The notes under the pieces were generated by a model. That model saw only the letters and a list, made by a program, of their open reading frames with translations. It was not told where the DNA came from and did not search any database. Positions 19,690-28,129 of a stretch of DNA of 64,000 nt are shown in pieces. A program made the translations under genes and the position numbers. The stretch is from Peribacillus loiseleuriae (GTDB taxonomy: Bacteria; Bacillota; Bacilli; Bacillales; DSM-1321): contig NZ_LFZW01000001.1 in assembly GCF_001183985.1 (NCBI RefSeq), forward strand, positions 270,187 through 334,186, in the 5' to 3' direction. How positions within the stretch are numbered: the stretch's first letter is position 1; each line of letters begins with the position of its first letter.

Positions 19690-20076
19690 AATCTTATGTG
19701 ATCGTCATGTGATAGTTCAGATTAGATAAGTGGAAAACCAAGATATATCAAGGGAAATCTTATGTGATCGTCATGTGATAGCTCAGATTAGATAAGTGGA
19801 AAACTAAGATATATCAAGGGAAATCTTATGTGATCGTCATGTGATAGTTCAGATTAGATAAGCGGAAAACCAAGATATATCAAGGGAAATCTTATGTGAT
19901 CGTCATGTGATAGCTCAGATTAGATAAGTGGAAAACTAAGATATATCAAGGGGAATCTTATGTGATCGTTCAGATTAGATAAGTGGAAAACCAAGATATA
20001 TCAAGGGAAATCTTATGTGATCGTTCAGATTAGATAAGTGGAAAACCAAGATATATCAAGGGAAATCTTATGTGAT
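19690..20076 (+). repeat. 66/55-bp tandem repeat array after the AlbA_2 gene
   Basis: Four 66-bp units start at 19,690, 19,756, 19,822 and 19,888. Two 55-bp units start at 19,954 and 20,009, and a 13-bp partial unit starts at 20,064. Units 1 and 3 carry GTTCAG...ACCAAG and units 2 and 4 carry GCTCAG...ACTAAG, so a 132-bp pair was duplicated. The short units lack the same 11 bp. All six reading frames are closed within a unit. Each junction can pair AAGAT with ATCTT. There are no unique spacers, so it is not CRISPR. Confidence 0.95.
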
Positions 20077-20770
20077 TTTTCTCTTTCGTGATAGTTAGTA
20101 CATATGATTAGCGAAATCATACTGTTGTTCACATAAAATGAGTTGAGAAACTCATAGGCTTCCAAATTAATGTCAAGGTTAAAAGTGATTTCCTATTTGC
20201 TTAGTAATAGGTGATTTTTTAGTTAAGGTTATTATCCACAAGTTATTAAATAAATCATGGACGGAAATAATATCACCATGGCTTTCCTTATAAAATTATT
20301 GGAATTTTATATACATGGTTTTTCTTTTTACAAATTATGATATATCTGAGTTAGTTCGTACAAGGCTTAAGTTATTAATAAATGCTATGAATGAACTATG
20401 CAATACAACCACATATATAATAGAAAGAAAAATAATAAACGTTGATATAATCATGTTTTTGCTAATTTTCTATGTCATGTACAGACCGTATTACGAAGTT
20501 AATATTTCCATTTAAAACGAACATTTTCGGCACTCATAAAGGGTGTCTTTCTTTTTTTTGTGAAAACGGAGATATTATCGACTGATTACAAGGGTTTATG
20601 ATATGTATTAGGTGGTAGCTAGGATTAATGACATTGGTAATGGAAATAGTGTAATAAAAAACCAAAAGAATCTTTACATTTTTCTATAACTGCTTTATAT
20701 TAAAAATGTTAGATATAACCTAAGAAGTAGTCGATTCTATTTACAACTATAAATGATACAGTTTTTTCGC
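20077..20770. other. 694-bp right end of island 1, no gene
   Basis: Contains two hairpins (TATGATT/AATCATA at 20,103-20,121 and ATGAGTT/AACTCAT at 20,138-20,155), a single perfect DnaA box at 20,232-20,240 and a terminator-like hairpin with a long T run at 20,529-20,560. A 66-codon frame at 20,315 lacks a ribosome-binding site. Integrase arm sites would be expected here but were not recognised. Confidence 0.5.
20529..20560 (+). terminator. terminator-like hairpin
   Basis: GGCACTC pairs with GGGTGTC using two G-U pairs, then a T-rich run. Confidence 0.5.
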
Positions 20771-20894
20771 ATCAGTAGCTGCAATGTTCTTAACAACAGA
20801 AGCAGTAGTTGCTGACAAACCAGAACCTGCTGGTGCTGGCGGCATGGGTATGCCTGATATGGGCGGCATGGGTGGAATGGGCGGCATGATGTAA
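20771..20894 (+). repeat. second copy of the groEL 3' end (island 1/2 junction)
   Basis: Identical over 124 bp to the end of groEL, including the last 40 codons and TAA. Upstream bases (TTTTTTCGC) and downstream bases (TAAGCCGC) differ from groEL. It is both the right attachment site of island 1 and the left boundary of island 2. Confidence 0.93.
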
Positions 20895-20903
20895 TAAGCC
20901 GCT

Positions 20904-20966
20904 TCAACCCTTGATATATAAGGGGTTGTATGTAAGGTGAAAGTGAAATGCTAACATTTTGCTAAC
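20904..20966. promoter_or_regulatory. island 2 left arm: hairpin and TGCTAAC boxes
   Basis: An inverted repeat CAACCCTT/AAGGGGTTG is followed by the paired box TGCTAACATTTTGCTAAC at 20,949-20,966, which overlaps the 3' end of the integrase remnant. The same paired box recurs at 26,985 and, with one change, at 35,763. This fits an integrase arm-type site. Confidence 0.55.
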
Positions 20967-21435
20967 ATAAAGGATCATAATCGAGGCTTCTCATTAGTTG
21001 TGCAAACTTTTGGGAAGCTTCCTTTTTCATTTCTTTTGTCACGTGGAGATAGACATTCTTGGTGATTTGATCATCTGAATGGCCAAGTCTATCTATAATT
21101 TGTTCAAGTGCGATATCTGCTGCTGCTAAAAGCGGAGTGTGTGTATGTCTCAATGAGTGAGGTGTTAAGTCAGGGTTTAATTTTGCGATTGCAAGAAGTC
21201 TAGCCATCCTAAGTTGTACCATTTTAATAACGATAGGATATCCGGGGTGTCTCTCTGTTTTAGCAAAGATGAAATCTTGATTATAGTAAGCGTTACCTAA
21301 CTGCTGAATGATTTTCGCTTGAGTTTCTTTGTTAAGGCTCAAAGCTTTGATTACATCTTCATCCACAACAATTTTTCGTTTAGATTTTTCGTTTTTGGTG
21401 TCACCAATTGCATTCAAGGTTCTTAATGATTTCAT
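20962..21435 (-). pseudogene. truncated phage-type tyrosine integrase
   Basis: C-terminal 157 residues of a tyrosine recombinase. HSLRHTHTPLL supplies the second His and Arg, RLGHSD the later His, and NVYLHVTKEMK the tyrosine. The N-terminal DNA-binding domain and the first catalytic arginine are missing, so it is inactive. Serine is usual where HTHTPLL has proline. On its 5' side it is fused to the tail of an unrelated gene read on the plus strand. Confidence 0.88.
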
Positions 21436-21595
21436 AAATTCTATTAATGAAGAGTATAAATGTGATTTTCAAATTATTGTGTTTGAACACATTCCATCAT
21501 CAATTTGGGGAAATACAAATCTAGAAAATGTGGTGTTGGTTGATAAGGAATTTAAAGATGGTAATGCTTTAATTCCTGATGATCTTTTATTATAA
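21433..21595 (+). pseudogene. C-terminal scrap of a DUF3732-like ATPase (tentative)
   Basis: About 53 codons in one frame end in TAA and read as a protein tail: CDFQIIVFEHIP, then NVVLVDKEFKDGNALIPDDLL. The order (FQIIV, EH, a VE-like turn, DG..LIP) resembles the C-termini of DUF3732 coiled-coil ATPases found in ABC-3C-type defence loci. The rest of the gene is absent, cut at the integrase remnant. The family call is uncertain. Confidence 0.35.
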
Positions 21596-21709
21596 ATTTT
21601 AGTTTTAACAATGTTTTTTATGGTATTTCTATTATTAATATATTCCGAAGAGGGTTCCTATTTTGATGAAAAAAAATCAAGAGGTTTTGTGTTGTAAAAT
21701 GTGGAAATT

Positions 21710-21780
21710 AAAATACTCGGTTCTATAGAGAAACCGGGTATTCCATATAAACACACCATAAACCCACCAACAAGGCATTA
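21710..21780. repeat. hairpin plus CCCACCAACA repeat, copy 1
   Basis: ATACTCGGTT/AACCGGGTAT hairpin (one G-U) followed by ATAAACCCACCAACA. Related copies lie at 23,133 and 26,899. The hairpin can also terminate transcription. Confidence 0.5.
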
Positions 21781-21920
21781 AATAGCCCATTGTTCATCAA
21801 GTTCAAGAGAGGGCTATTCAAGTGAATTGAAGCGCACTAAAAGAGTAGGTGTTAGTTCCGTGATTTTAGAAACGGTATCAATTGCTTTCCAGCAAATAGA
21901 TTGTATACAACTAAGTATGT

Positions 21921-22898
21921 TCAGACAGCAGAAGGGTATACAATACTTCCAAGATAGATTGGTTGCGTACCATGTGTATTATAATTCCAAAGACTTGCCG
22001 TTAAGATTTGATTATTCTCATAGGTTTTAAAGTAGTATTCACATGTATTTGTGCTCATAAAAGCAATATATTTCGTATAATCATAAGTTCCTCTATCCGT
22101 TATAATAATGCCCTTAGGAATAAAAACGCTATTCATCAGATGAAAGCATGTCATAATTGTTTCGGCTTGGTTGTCTGGTATATTAGCATGTGTTTTTAGA
22201 AATGCTGTACGAACAAAACGCTCAGGAGAAGTAAAGCCACCCGGTAGATGTATCGTTCCTGCTCCTTGGCCAAAAGGGATTAAGGATACATTTCCCCAAT
22301 TAACTTTCTGTTCTTGCGTAGTTGATACATCCATATAATTTCTTAGATTGGTCATATGCCAGTGAAAATCAGGGCTATTTGCCATGACTCCTATAGGGTT
22401 ATCAATTACCTCAATCCCAGTTTTCGTTTGCTCAATCACAACACATTTCCCACTTCTATCCGTAGCAATCCAATGTAAGGGAGCGGCTTTTTGTGTAACA
22501 GGATCGGGAACACCTACAATACGAATGTTTTCTAATAAAGGCTTTAAATCATCTACTGAGCTACAACAACCTAACAGATAATGTAGAAAATCTAAGGAAG
22601 CAACAGGCTCTTTATTTTCTAACGGTAACTCATAATTAGCATAACCTTCAAAATATAACGTTGCCGCAGCAAACCCTCGTTCATTTACGCCATCAAAAAA
22701 ACCTAACATACCGTCTGTTTCTTGACCGATACCAATAAAGCTATAGTGATCAATGTTTTTTTTCATTGTCGCAAGGCTATGCCATTGGTGATTTCTTGGT
22801 ATTACATAAAGTCCGGGTTCGATAGGATAGGAAAAATCCATAGTTCTTCCAAAGAAGTTTTCCCCTTGCAAAGATTGTAATGAAATGGCAGTACACAT
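21921..22898 (-). CDS. linear amide C-N hydrolase (bile salt hydrolase / penicillin V acylase family)
   Basis: Ntn-hydrolase of 325 residues. Cys2 becomes the N-terminal nucleophile after removal of Met (MCTAISL), and GRTMDF with the conserved Arg and Asp follows near residue 18. NNERGF-like VNERGFAAATLYF and NPIGVMANSPDFHWHMTNLRNY are also family blocks. It hydrolyses amide bonds of conjugated bile acids or penicillin V; substrate choice cannot be read here. There is no signal peptide. It lies in island 2, without an obvious operon partner. Confidence 0.9.
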   Translation of the reverse strand: MCTAISLQSLQGENFFGRTMDFSYPIEPGLYVIPRNHQWHSLATMKKNIDHYSFIGIGQETDGMLGFFDGVNERGFAAATLYFEGYANYELPLENKEPVASLDFLHYLLGCCSSVDDLKPLLENIRIVGVPDPVTQKAAPLHWIATDRSGKCVVIEQTKTGIEVIDNPIGVMANSPDFHWHMTNLRNYMDVSTTQEQKVNWGNVSLIPFGQGAGTIHLPGGFTSPERFVRTAFLKTHANIPDNQAETIMTCFHLMNSVFIPKGIIITDRGTYDYTKYIAFMSTNTCEYYFKTYENNQILTASLWNYNTHGTQPIYLGSIVYPSAV

Positions 22899-23132
22899 AT
22901 CATTTAACCTCCGATGTTATAAAATTCCCTAAATATAATTTATGTTCTAGGGTGAAATAAGATGAATGTTGCTTGTTTCGGAGTTAAGTTCTTGTTTATT
23001 AGGATGGATCTACGTCAAGATTTTAGAAACGCATTGCTTAACGTTTTTGTTGAGGAACAATTATTTTTAGTGTTCTACAACCCGAGTTTGGCGTTGGTGT
23101 TTGCATAAACAATAGTTAAAGATTAGACAGGG

Positions 23133-23205
23133 AAAATAGGCTTGATTCCACTTAAATGGGATCTGAGCCTATATCATAAACCAACCAGCATTCCTGTGTT
23201 GCCAC
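23133..23205. repeat. hairpin plus CC.ACCA.CA repeat, copy 2
   Basis: AGGCTTGATTCC...GGGATCTGAGCCT imperfect hairpin followed by ATAAACCAACCAGCATTCC; a diverged relative of the copies at 21,710 and 26,899. Confidence 0.45.
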
Positions 23206-23539
23206 AAACAATCAACACATTGTGAAGCGGTCGCTTGGTTGGAGTTGAAGTGTGACCTTGTAAAATAATTTCTATATGATAAAAATCTGTACAAATATAG
23301 CTAATAAATAAAAATGTCTCCACTTTAATAATGGGAGTGGAGACAAAACCAATAAAATCTAGAGCTTTTTTAGATTAAAACAAACTTCTAAGAAATGTTC
23401 CAAAATAATTACTTCAACTTTATTAAGTTTACTATAGTTCAAGAAATTATCTTCTATAGGAGGTTTCTTCATTAGCTAGGTACGATTGGAACGTGAATAC
23501 CTTTTTCTGAGTTACTCATGCAGGTAGGTAATACGAAAA

Positions 23540-23565
23540 GAGCATGGCTGCAATTAGCCATGCTC
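23540..23565 (-). terminator. terminator of the butanediol dehydrogenase unit
   Basis: Perfect GAGCATGGCT/AGCCATGCTC stem with six-base loop and TTTT on the minus strand. Confidence 0.75.
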
Positions 23566-23604
23566 CTTTATTAAGAATAGATTTATATTAATCTATCAAT
23601 TGTA

Positions 23605-24654
23605 TTATTTTGCTCCACTCATCGCGACTAAAATTTTAGATTGAGTGTTGTCGTTTGTTAACGTTTCGAATCCTTTATCAACGATTTCATCTAGTTCAAT
23701 TTGACTTGTGATGATACCTTGTGGATTTAGTTGACCAGAGCTCATTGCATCAATTGTTCTTTGGAAAATTGATGGTGTATAAACAATGGAAGACATAATA
23801 TTAACACCAGTGTTTGTAAGCTGAATTGGATTCCATTCGATTGGTCTTGCGAAGATTGACACAATCATCATGTTACCACGTGGTTTTGTTACATCAATTG
23901 CTTGTTTAAAGGTAGGAGCAACTCCCGCAACTTCAAAGGATACATCAACCCCGTCCGCTACAATCGCTCCAACAACTTGTACAGGATCTTCTTTACCAGA
24001 GTTAATTACATGTGTTGCACCTAATTCTTTTGCTTTTTCTAATCGATTATCAGATAGATCTAATACGATAACTTTGCTTGCACCAGATGCTTTTGCAGCG
24101 ATCACTGTTAATAATCCAATTGGTCCAGCACCAAATACTGCAACAGAATCTCCTAATGTAACTCCAGCATCTTTAACAGCTTGTACAGCAACAGCCATTG
24201 GTTCTACTAATGCACCATCTTGTAATGTTAAGTTATCTGCTAAACGATGTACATTTGTTACAGGGACGTTGGCATATTCTGCAAATCCACCGTTTCCATG
24301 TAATCCGATGAAGTTGAATCCATCATAACGATCGACATCTTCATGTTTGTTTCTATATGTTAATGTAGGATTTATTACCACACGGTCTCCTGCTTTAAAG
24401 TCAGTAACTTTAGAGCCAACTTCTTCGATAACACCAGAAAATTCATGACCCATTGTAAGTGGGGCAACTTCACCTGTTAAATCAGCTTTAGCATCAACTG
24501 GTACGAATACTGGCCCTTCTTGATATTCATGTAAGTCACTTCCACAAATACCGGCCCATGCTACTTTCACTTTCACTTCATCTTCTCTTAAAGCTCTTAA
24601 TTCAACCTCTTCAACTCTAATATCTTTTACACCGTGCCAAACTGCCGCTTTCAT
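23605..24654 (-). CDS. bdhA: (R,R)-butanediol dehydrogenase, zinc-dependent
   Basis: Medium-chain zinc alcohol dehydrogenase of 349 residues that interconverts acetoin and 2,3-butanediol with NAD(H). Catalytic zinc ligands lie in AGICGSDLHEY (Cys) and GHEFSGVIEEVGSKV (His, Glu). The Rossmann motif GAGPIGLL is near residue 180. Sequence and length fit BdhA of Bacillus. ATG 24,654 (MKAAVWHG) has GGGGG upstream; the frame runs 25 codons further 5' into the gntR region without family sequence. It is directly downstream of a GntR regulator on the same strand, its probable controller. Confidence 0.9.
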   Translation of the reverse strand: MKAAVWHGVKDIRVEEVELRALREDEVKVKVAWAGICGSDLHEYQEGPVFVPVDAKADLTGEVAPLTMGHEFSGVIEEVGSKVTDFKAGDRVVINPTLTYRNKHEDVDRYDGFNFIGLHGNGGFAEYANVPVTNVHRLADNLTLQDGALVEPMAVAVQAVKDAGVTLGDSVAVFGAGPIGLLTVIAAKASGASKVIVLDLSDNRLEKAKELGATHVINSGKEDPVQVVGAIVADGVDVSFEVAGVAPTFKQAIDVTKPRGNMMIVSIFARPIEWNPIQLTNTGVNIMSSIVYTPSIFQRTIDAMSSGQLNPQGIITSQIELDEIVDKGFETLTNDNTQSKILVAMSGAK

Positions 24655-24673
24655 ATATATTACCCCCATAAAA

Positions 24674-25315
24674 TTAATTAAAATGGTGCCATAAAATAAC
24701 ATCTTTAATAGCTGTTCGGGCCTTTTCAAAATCCGACAATTCTATACACTTAATAAACGTATGAATGGACTCATGATAGGATTCAAGTAGATTCATTTTC
24801 CATTTTGTTTGTGCAGCTACATTTGTAACAAATATGGTTTCTTTAAAGAACCGCAGCATCGCAATATTTCCTGTAACCTCAAAAAACAATTCTAACAAGT
24901 GGGCAAACGAAACAACATATTCATAAATATTTTCAGCAGACTTTTTTTGCTTCATCGTTTCAAAACGAAGCAATAGTTCATTTTGCAAATTGGTAGTCCA
25001 TTTTGGTTCACAACTTGTAAGTGCAAAATTCAATAGGGAATAAAGCGCTTCCAAATAATCCTTCAATTCCTGATCCGAAATAGTCTTAACTCTTACACCT
25101 TTATGTTGTACTTTTTCAACTACACCATCTTTTTGCAAAAGATAAAGAGCCTCACGGACAGGTGCATGACTTACTTGCAGCTCTTTTGCGATTTCCGCTT
25201 CTATCAGTCGCTGGCCTTGTTCATAATAACCAGAAAATATGCGAAATAATAATTGTTCAGCTATTTGTTCTGAAATTGTTTTTTTAGAAATTGAATTTTC
25301 ACCAAACCCCATCAA
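24674..25315 (-). CDS. GntR-family (FCD) transcriptional regulator
   Basis: N-terminal winged helix (about residues 10-75) with QLLFRIFSGYYEQGQRLIEAEIAKELQVSHAPVREAL is the GntR signature. The helical C-terminal domain fits the FadR/FCD group that senses organic acids or sugar acids. It precedes bdhA by 19 bp on the same strand and likely forms an operon with it. A 36-bp perfect palindrome lies 70 bp upstream of its start and is a candidate operator. The ligand is unknown. Confidence 0.88.
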   Translation of the reverse strand: MMGFGENSISKKTISEQIAEQLLFRIFSGYYEQGQRLIEAEIAKELQVSHAPVREALYLLQKDGVVEKVQHKGVRVKTISDQELKDYLEALYSLLNFALTSCEPKWTTNLQNELLLRFETMKQKKSAENIYEYVVSFAHLLELFFEVTGNIAMLRFFKETIFVTNVAAQTKWKMNLLESYHESIHTFIKCIELSDFEKARTAIKDVILWHHFN

Positions 25316-25385
25316 ACCACTCCAATAAATTTATATCTTTATATTTTAACATAGTTCAGTGTATAGGGTGGCTAGCTAAAGGTGT

Positions 25386-25421
25386 TATATATTATAGATT
25401 ATCGATAATCTATAATATATA
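25386..25421. promoter_or_regulatory. 36-bp perfect palindrome upstream of gntR
   Basis: Eighteen bases on each side of a central ATCGAT pair perfectly, and the core reads TTATAGATTATCGATAATC. It could be an operator for the adjacent GntR protein. It could also be a transcription terminator, but it lacks a flanking T run of the usual type. The rest of the 454-bp gap shows no gene. Confidence 0.5.
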
Positions 25422-25769
25422 TTTTAATATATAAATTCATTACTTTCAATTAGTTTGTTTTAGGAGTAGTTTTATTATTATCTTTGTACTAATGTACCGA
25501 TAGGATTGAACCGATTAAATAAGTAGGTATCTAGACTGTTCACTACTAATTGAAGAAAGAAATTGTGATTCATTCGAATTTAAATTAATGAGGGGCTTTA
25601 GCAAATAATTGAGGAACTATTTTATATCTTTATATTTTCAAAATTCTAAATCTACTATCATTATTGATGGTGTTTTACGTGCCTAGTCGTTAAGGCTTGA
25701 GGAATGTTGTTCACTTTGGAAAGGGACGAACAGCTGTAGATCGTTCGTCCCTTTCTTCATATGAATAGA

Positions 25770-26549
25770 TTAATTGAAAACCATACCACCATCAGTTAGA
25801 ATATTTTGCCCCGTGATGTAATCGGAGTCAGAAGATGCCAAGAAGGATACTAGGTTAGCCGCATCTTCTGGAGTTTGAGGACGGCCAAGTGCGATGCCTT
25901 GAGTGAATTTCGCGAAGGCTTCGCCTTTTTTCGTTCCCATATGTTCCATCATTTTTTCATCAAGTCGTTCCCACATTCCTGTTCCTACAATTCCCGGGCA
26001 ATAGGAGTTTACAGTAATTTTAAATGGGGCAAGTTCTTTAGCGGCAACATGAGTCAATCCTTTAACTGCGAATTTAGTGGCAGAATAAACACCTAACATT
26101 TCAAATCCTTCTTGCCCTGCAATAGAACATGCATTAATAATTTTACCGCCAGTACCCTGTTTTTTCATTTGGTTTGCTGCGGCTTTAATTCCGTAAATTA
26201 CACCTTTAATGTTTACATCTAAAGTAAAATCTACAGCTTTAGGATCTACTGCTGTTAAAGGGGCAACTTGTCCCTCTACTCCTGCATTGTTAATAAATAC
26301 ATCAACATTACCAAATGTATCTACAGCATGTTTAACTAATCCTTCTTGATCTTCTGGTTTTGTTACATTCCCTACAAAGGAGGTTACATTTACACCTTTA
26401 TTTTTGAATTCTTTTTCTGTTTCCTTCAAAACTTCTTCATTAAGATCACTTAATACGATAGAAAAACCATCTTTTGCTAATCTCTCAGCTATCCCTCTAC
26501 CAATACCTTGTGCGGAACCGGTAATAACTGCCACTTTTTGAATGCCCAT
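25770..26549 (-). CDS. acetoin reductase / diacetyl reductase (SDR family)
   Basis: Classical short-chain dehydrogenase of 259 residues. TGSAQGIG cofactor loop at the N-terminus, NNAG near residue 88, and catalytic S, Y and K in CSIAGQ and YSATK. The C-terminal half ([19 protein letters not shown]) matches acetoin reductases (BudC/ButA) that make meso- or S-butanediol. ATG 26,549 follows GGAGGAAG; the frame opens five codons earlier. Together with bdhA it would interconvert butanediol stereoisomers through acetoin. Confidence 0.88.
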   Translation of the reverse strand: MGIQKVAVITGSAQGIGRGIAERLAKDGFSIVLSDLNEEVLKETEKEFKNKGVNVTSFVGNVTKPEDQEGLVKHAVDTFGNVDVFINNAGVEGQVAPLTAVDPKAVDFTLDVNIKGVIYGIKAAANQMKKQGTGGKIINACSIAGQEGFEMLGVYSATKFAVKGLTHVAAKELAPFKITVNSYCPGIVGTGMWERLDEKMMEHMGTKKGEAFAKFTQGIALGRPQTPEDAANLVSFLASSDSDYITGQNILTDGGMVFN

Positions 26550-26898
26550 TATGACTTCCTCCAAATGTATATTTTGTGAAAATCATTCTACACTCAACTA
26601 ATCGTCTTGAAAACGAACATAGTACTTTAGTGACGAATTTAGATTAATCTTGAATAGTATAAAGCACGAGAAATTTTTTATTCACTCTTAAGATAGAGCC
26701 TGCGAAAAGATACATAAGGTTCATTTTTGATGGGGAAATATAGAAATTAATAATTACGGGATCAATATATTAAACAAAAAGGTGTTAGAAGGTTTAATTG
26801 CTTACATCTTCAATCATATTTATTTTTAATCTTATTCTAGAATCAGGCGTGATTGTGGAATAGCTTTAGTTGAATAAGCAACAGTTGAAGATGAATAT

Positions 26899-26965
26899 AA
26901 AATAGGCTAGGTTCCACTGAAATAGGAACCTAGCCTTTATAATAAACCCACCAACACTCCGCACA
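26899..26965. repeat. hairpin plus CCCACCAACA repeat, copy 3
   Basis: A perfect 12-bp stem AGGCTAGGTTCC/GGAACCTAGCCT at 26,904-26,936 followed by ATAATAAACCCACCAACACTCC-like sequence. The best-preserved of three related copies in island 2; the hairpin with TTTAT could terminate transcription. Confidence 0.6.
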
Positions 26966-26984
26966 GGAGGAGTGTGTGAATAGT

Positions 26985-27137
26985 TGCTAACATTTTGCTA
27001 ACGCAATTTCATGAAAAACGGTAAATTCTCGTTATAGATGTTACACCTTTGATTATCAAAAACATTGATTTACCGCACTTTTGGAACACGTCGTTAAAGA
27101 TATTACACACTTTCACCTTACGGGCGGCATGATGTAA
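26985..27137. promoter_or_regulatory. island 2 right end: arm sites and groEL core
   Basis: TGCTAACATTTTGCTAAC at 26,985-27,002 is followed by two related boxes (TCGTTATAGATGTTACA and TCGTTAAAGATATTACA) and then the 16-bp core GGGCGGCATGATGTAA at 27,121-27,136. The same block without the core occurs at 35,763-35,900. This fits a P' arm plus attachment core. Confidence 0.65.
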
Positions 27138-27158
27138 GAACGGCCATACCAAATAAAA

Positions 27159-27207
27159 AGAAGCTTTTCATAAGTTCATTGAACTTGTGGGAGGCTTCTT
27201 TTTTGGT
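27159..27207 (+). terminator. probable original groEL terminator
   Basis: A roughly 21-bp stem (AAGAAGC...AAGTTCA with TGAACTT...GCTTCTT, several G-U pairs) ends in six T. It lies 20 bp after the third copy of the groEL stop region, where the groEL terminator would be if islands 1 and 2 were removed. Confidence 0.75.
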
Positions 27208-27424
27208 GAGAGACTTAAATCAACATTGTATGTTAGTGGATATAGATAGTACTTAACTTGGGCTAGGCTAGCCATCCTTTTCAACGAAGGTAAATAGCTC
27301 GCAAAGATAATTCCTACGGCTATGCAAAATACGATAAATAATTACAGAGTCATCTTTTGTATTTGGCAATCAAAAAATGGTTCTTTCCAAAGTTAGTTGA
27401 AAAGAACCACTTTTATGATGCCAT

Positions 27425-28129
27425 AAACATTCGAGTATAATAGATGAGAGTGCCATAGCTTTAAAACCACAAAACCTATCGTTTGTGGAAGCAGCATCAA
27501 TTCCTTTAGTAGGGCTTACCTCCTATCAGGCGTTACATGATATTTTACAGTTAACTGCTGGACAAAAAGTGTTAATTCCAGCTGGGGCAGGCGGGGTTGG
27601 TACCTTTGCAATACAACTTGCTAAAGCAATGAATGCTTATGTTGCAACGACCACAAGCGAAGCTGGGTACAAATTAGTAAAGTCTCTAGGGGCTGACCAA
27701 ATTATAGATTATAAGACTGAACAATTTGATGAGGTATTACACAACTATGATGTAGTATTCGATACAATCAGTGGAGAAACTTTGGAAAAAGCATTTAAAA
27801 TAGTGAAATCAGGAGGACAAATTGTTTCTATTGCAGGATTACCCAATGCCCGTTTTGGGAAGAAATATGGTTCTGGTTTTCTAAAAACCAATTTATTCCG
27901 AATTGCTACTCATAAAATAACAAAGCTAGAGAAATAAAATAATGTAAAATATACCTTTTTGTTTATGAAACCGAGCGGTGAACAGTTAAAAATCATTACT
28001 GAGTTAATTGAATCTGAAAAAATTAATCCTGTAATTGATCGTGAATACCTATTTGAGGAAGCCCAAAAGGCTATGGAATACTCCAAATCAGGTAGAGCAA
28101 AAGGAAAAATTATATTAAGAATAAAATAA
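27425..28129 (+). pseudogene. NADP-dependent quinone/alkene oxidoreductase, truncated with in-frame stop
   Basis: Zinc-independent medium-chain oxidoreductase remnant. LKPQNLSFVEAASIPLVGLTSYQAL and the cofactor loop GAGGVGTFAIQLAKAMNA are clear, but about 120 N-terminal residues are missing. An ochre codon at 27,935-27,937 interrupts the frame after KITKLEK. The same frame then continues with YTFLFMKPSGEQLKIITEL and ends at 28,127-28,129, with the normal C-terminus. Two separate lesions show a dead gene. Confidence 0.85.

Larger units (their letters stand above)
22899..23604. other. 706-bp gap with three hairpins
   Basis: No gene seen. It holds repeat copy 2 (23,133-23,205), a perfect 10-bp stem TGTCTCCACT/AGTGGAGACA at 23,315-23,345, and the terminator of the dehydrogenase gene at 23,540-23,565. 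The remainder is AT-rich without recognised signals. Confidence 0.5.
20879..27137. mobile_element. groEL-targeting island 2 (~6.2 kb, decayed)
   Basis: Lies between the 16-bp groEL-end cores at 20,879-20,894 and 27,121-27,136. A truncated integrase on the minus strand sits next to the left core. TGCTAAC-ATTT-TGCTAAC boxes occur near both ends (20,949-20,966 and 26,985-27,002). Cargo is a penicillin-V-acylase/bile-salt-hydrolase-family gene and an acetoin/butanediol module. The integrase is broken, so the island should not excise by itself. Confidence 0.72.

Noticed and set aside
19690-20076. Tandem array as a CRISPR array
   Set aside because: Units abut with no unique spacers, unit length is 66 or 55 bp, and no cas genes are present.
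20232-20240. Single DnaA box as an island replication origin
   Set aside because: One isolated box without a replication initiator gene or AT-rich iterons is not enough.
20315-20515. 66-codon hydrophobic frame near the right end of island 1
   Set aside because: No ribosome-binding site and AT-rich translation typical of chance frames.
23605-24729. Longer butanediol dehydrogenase reading from 24,729
   Set aside because: The extra 25 residues precede the family start MKAAVW and overlap the gntR gene; GGGGG lies before 24,654.
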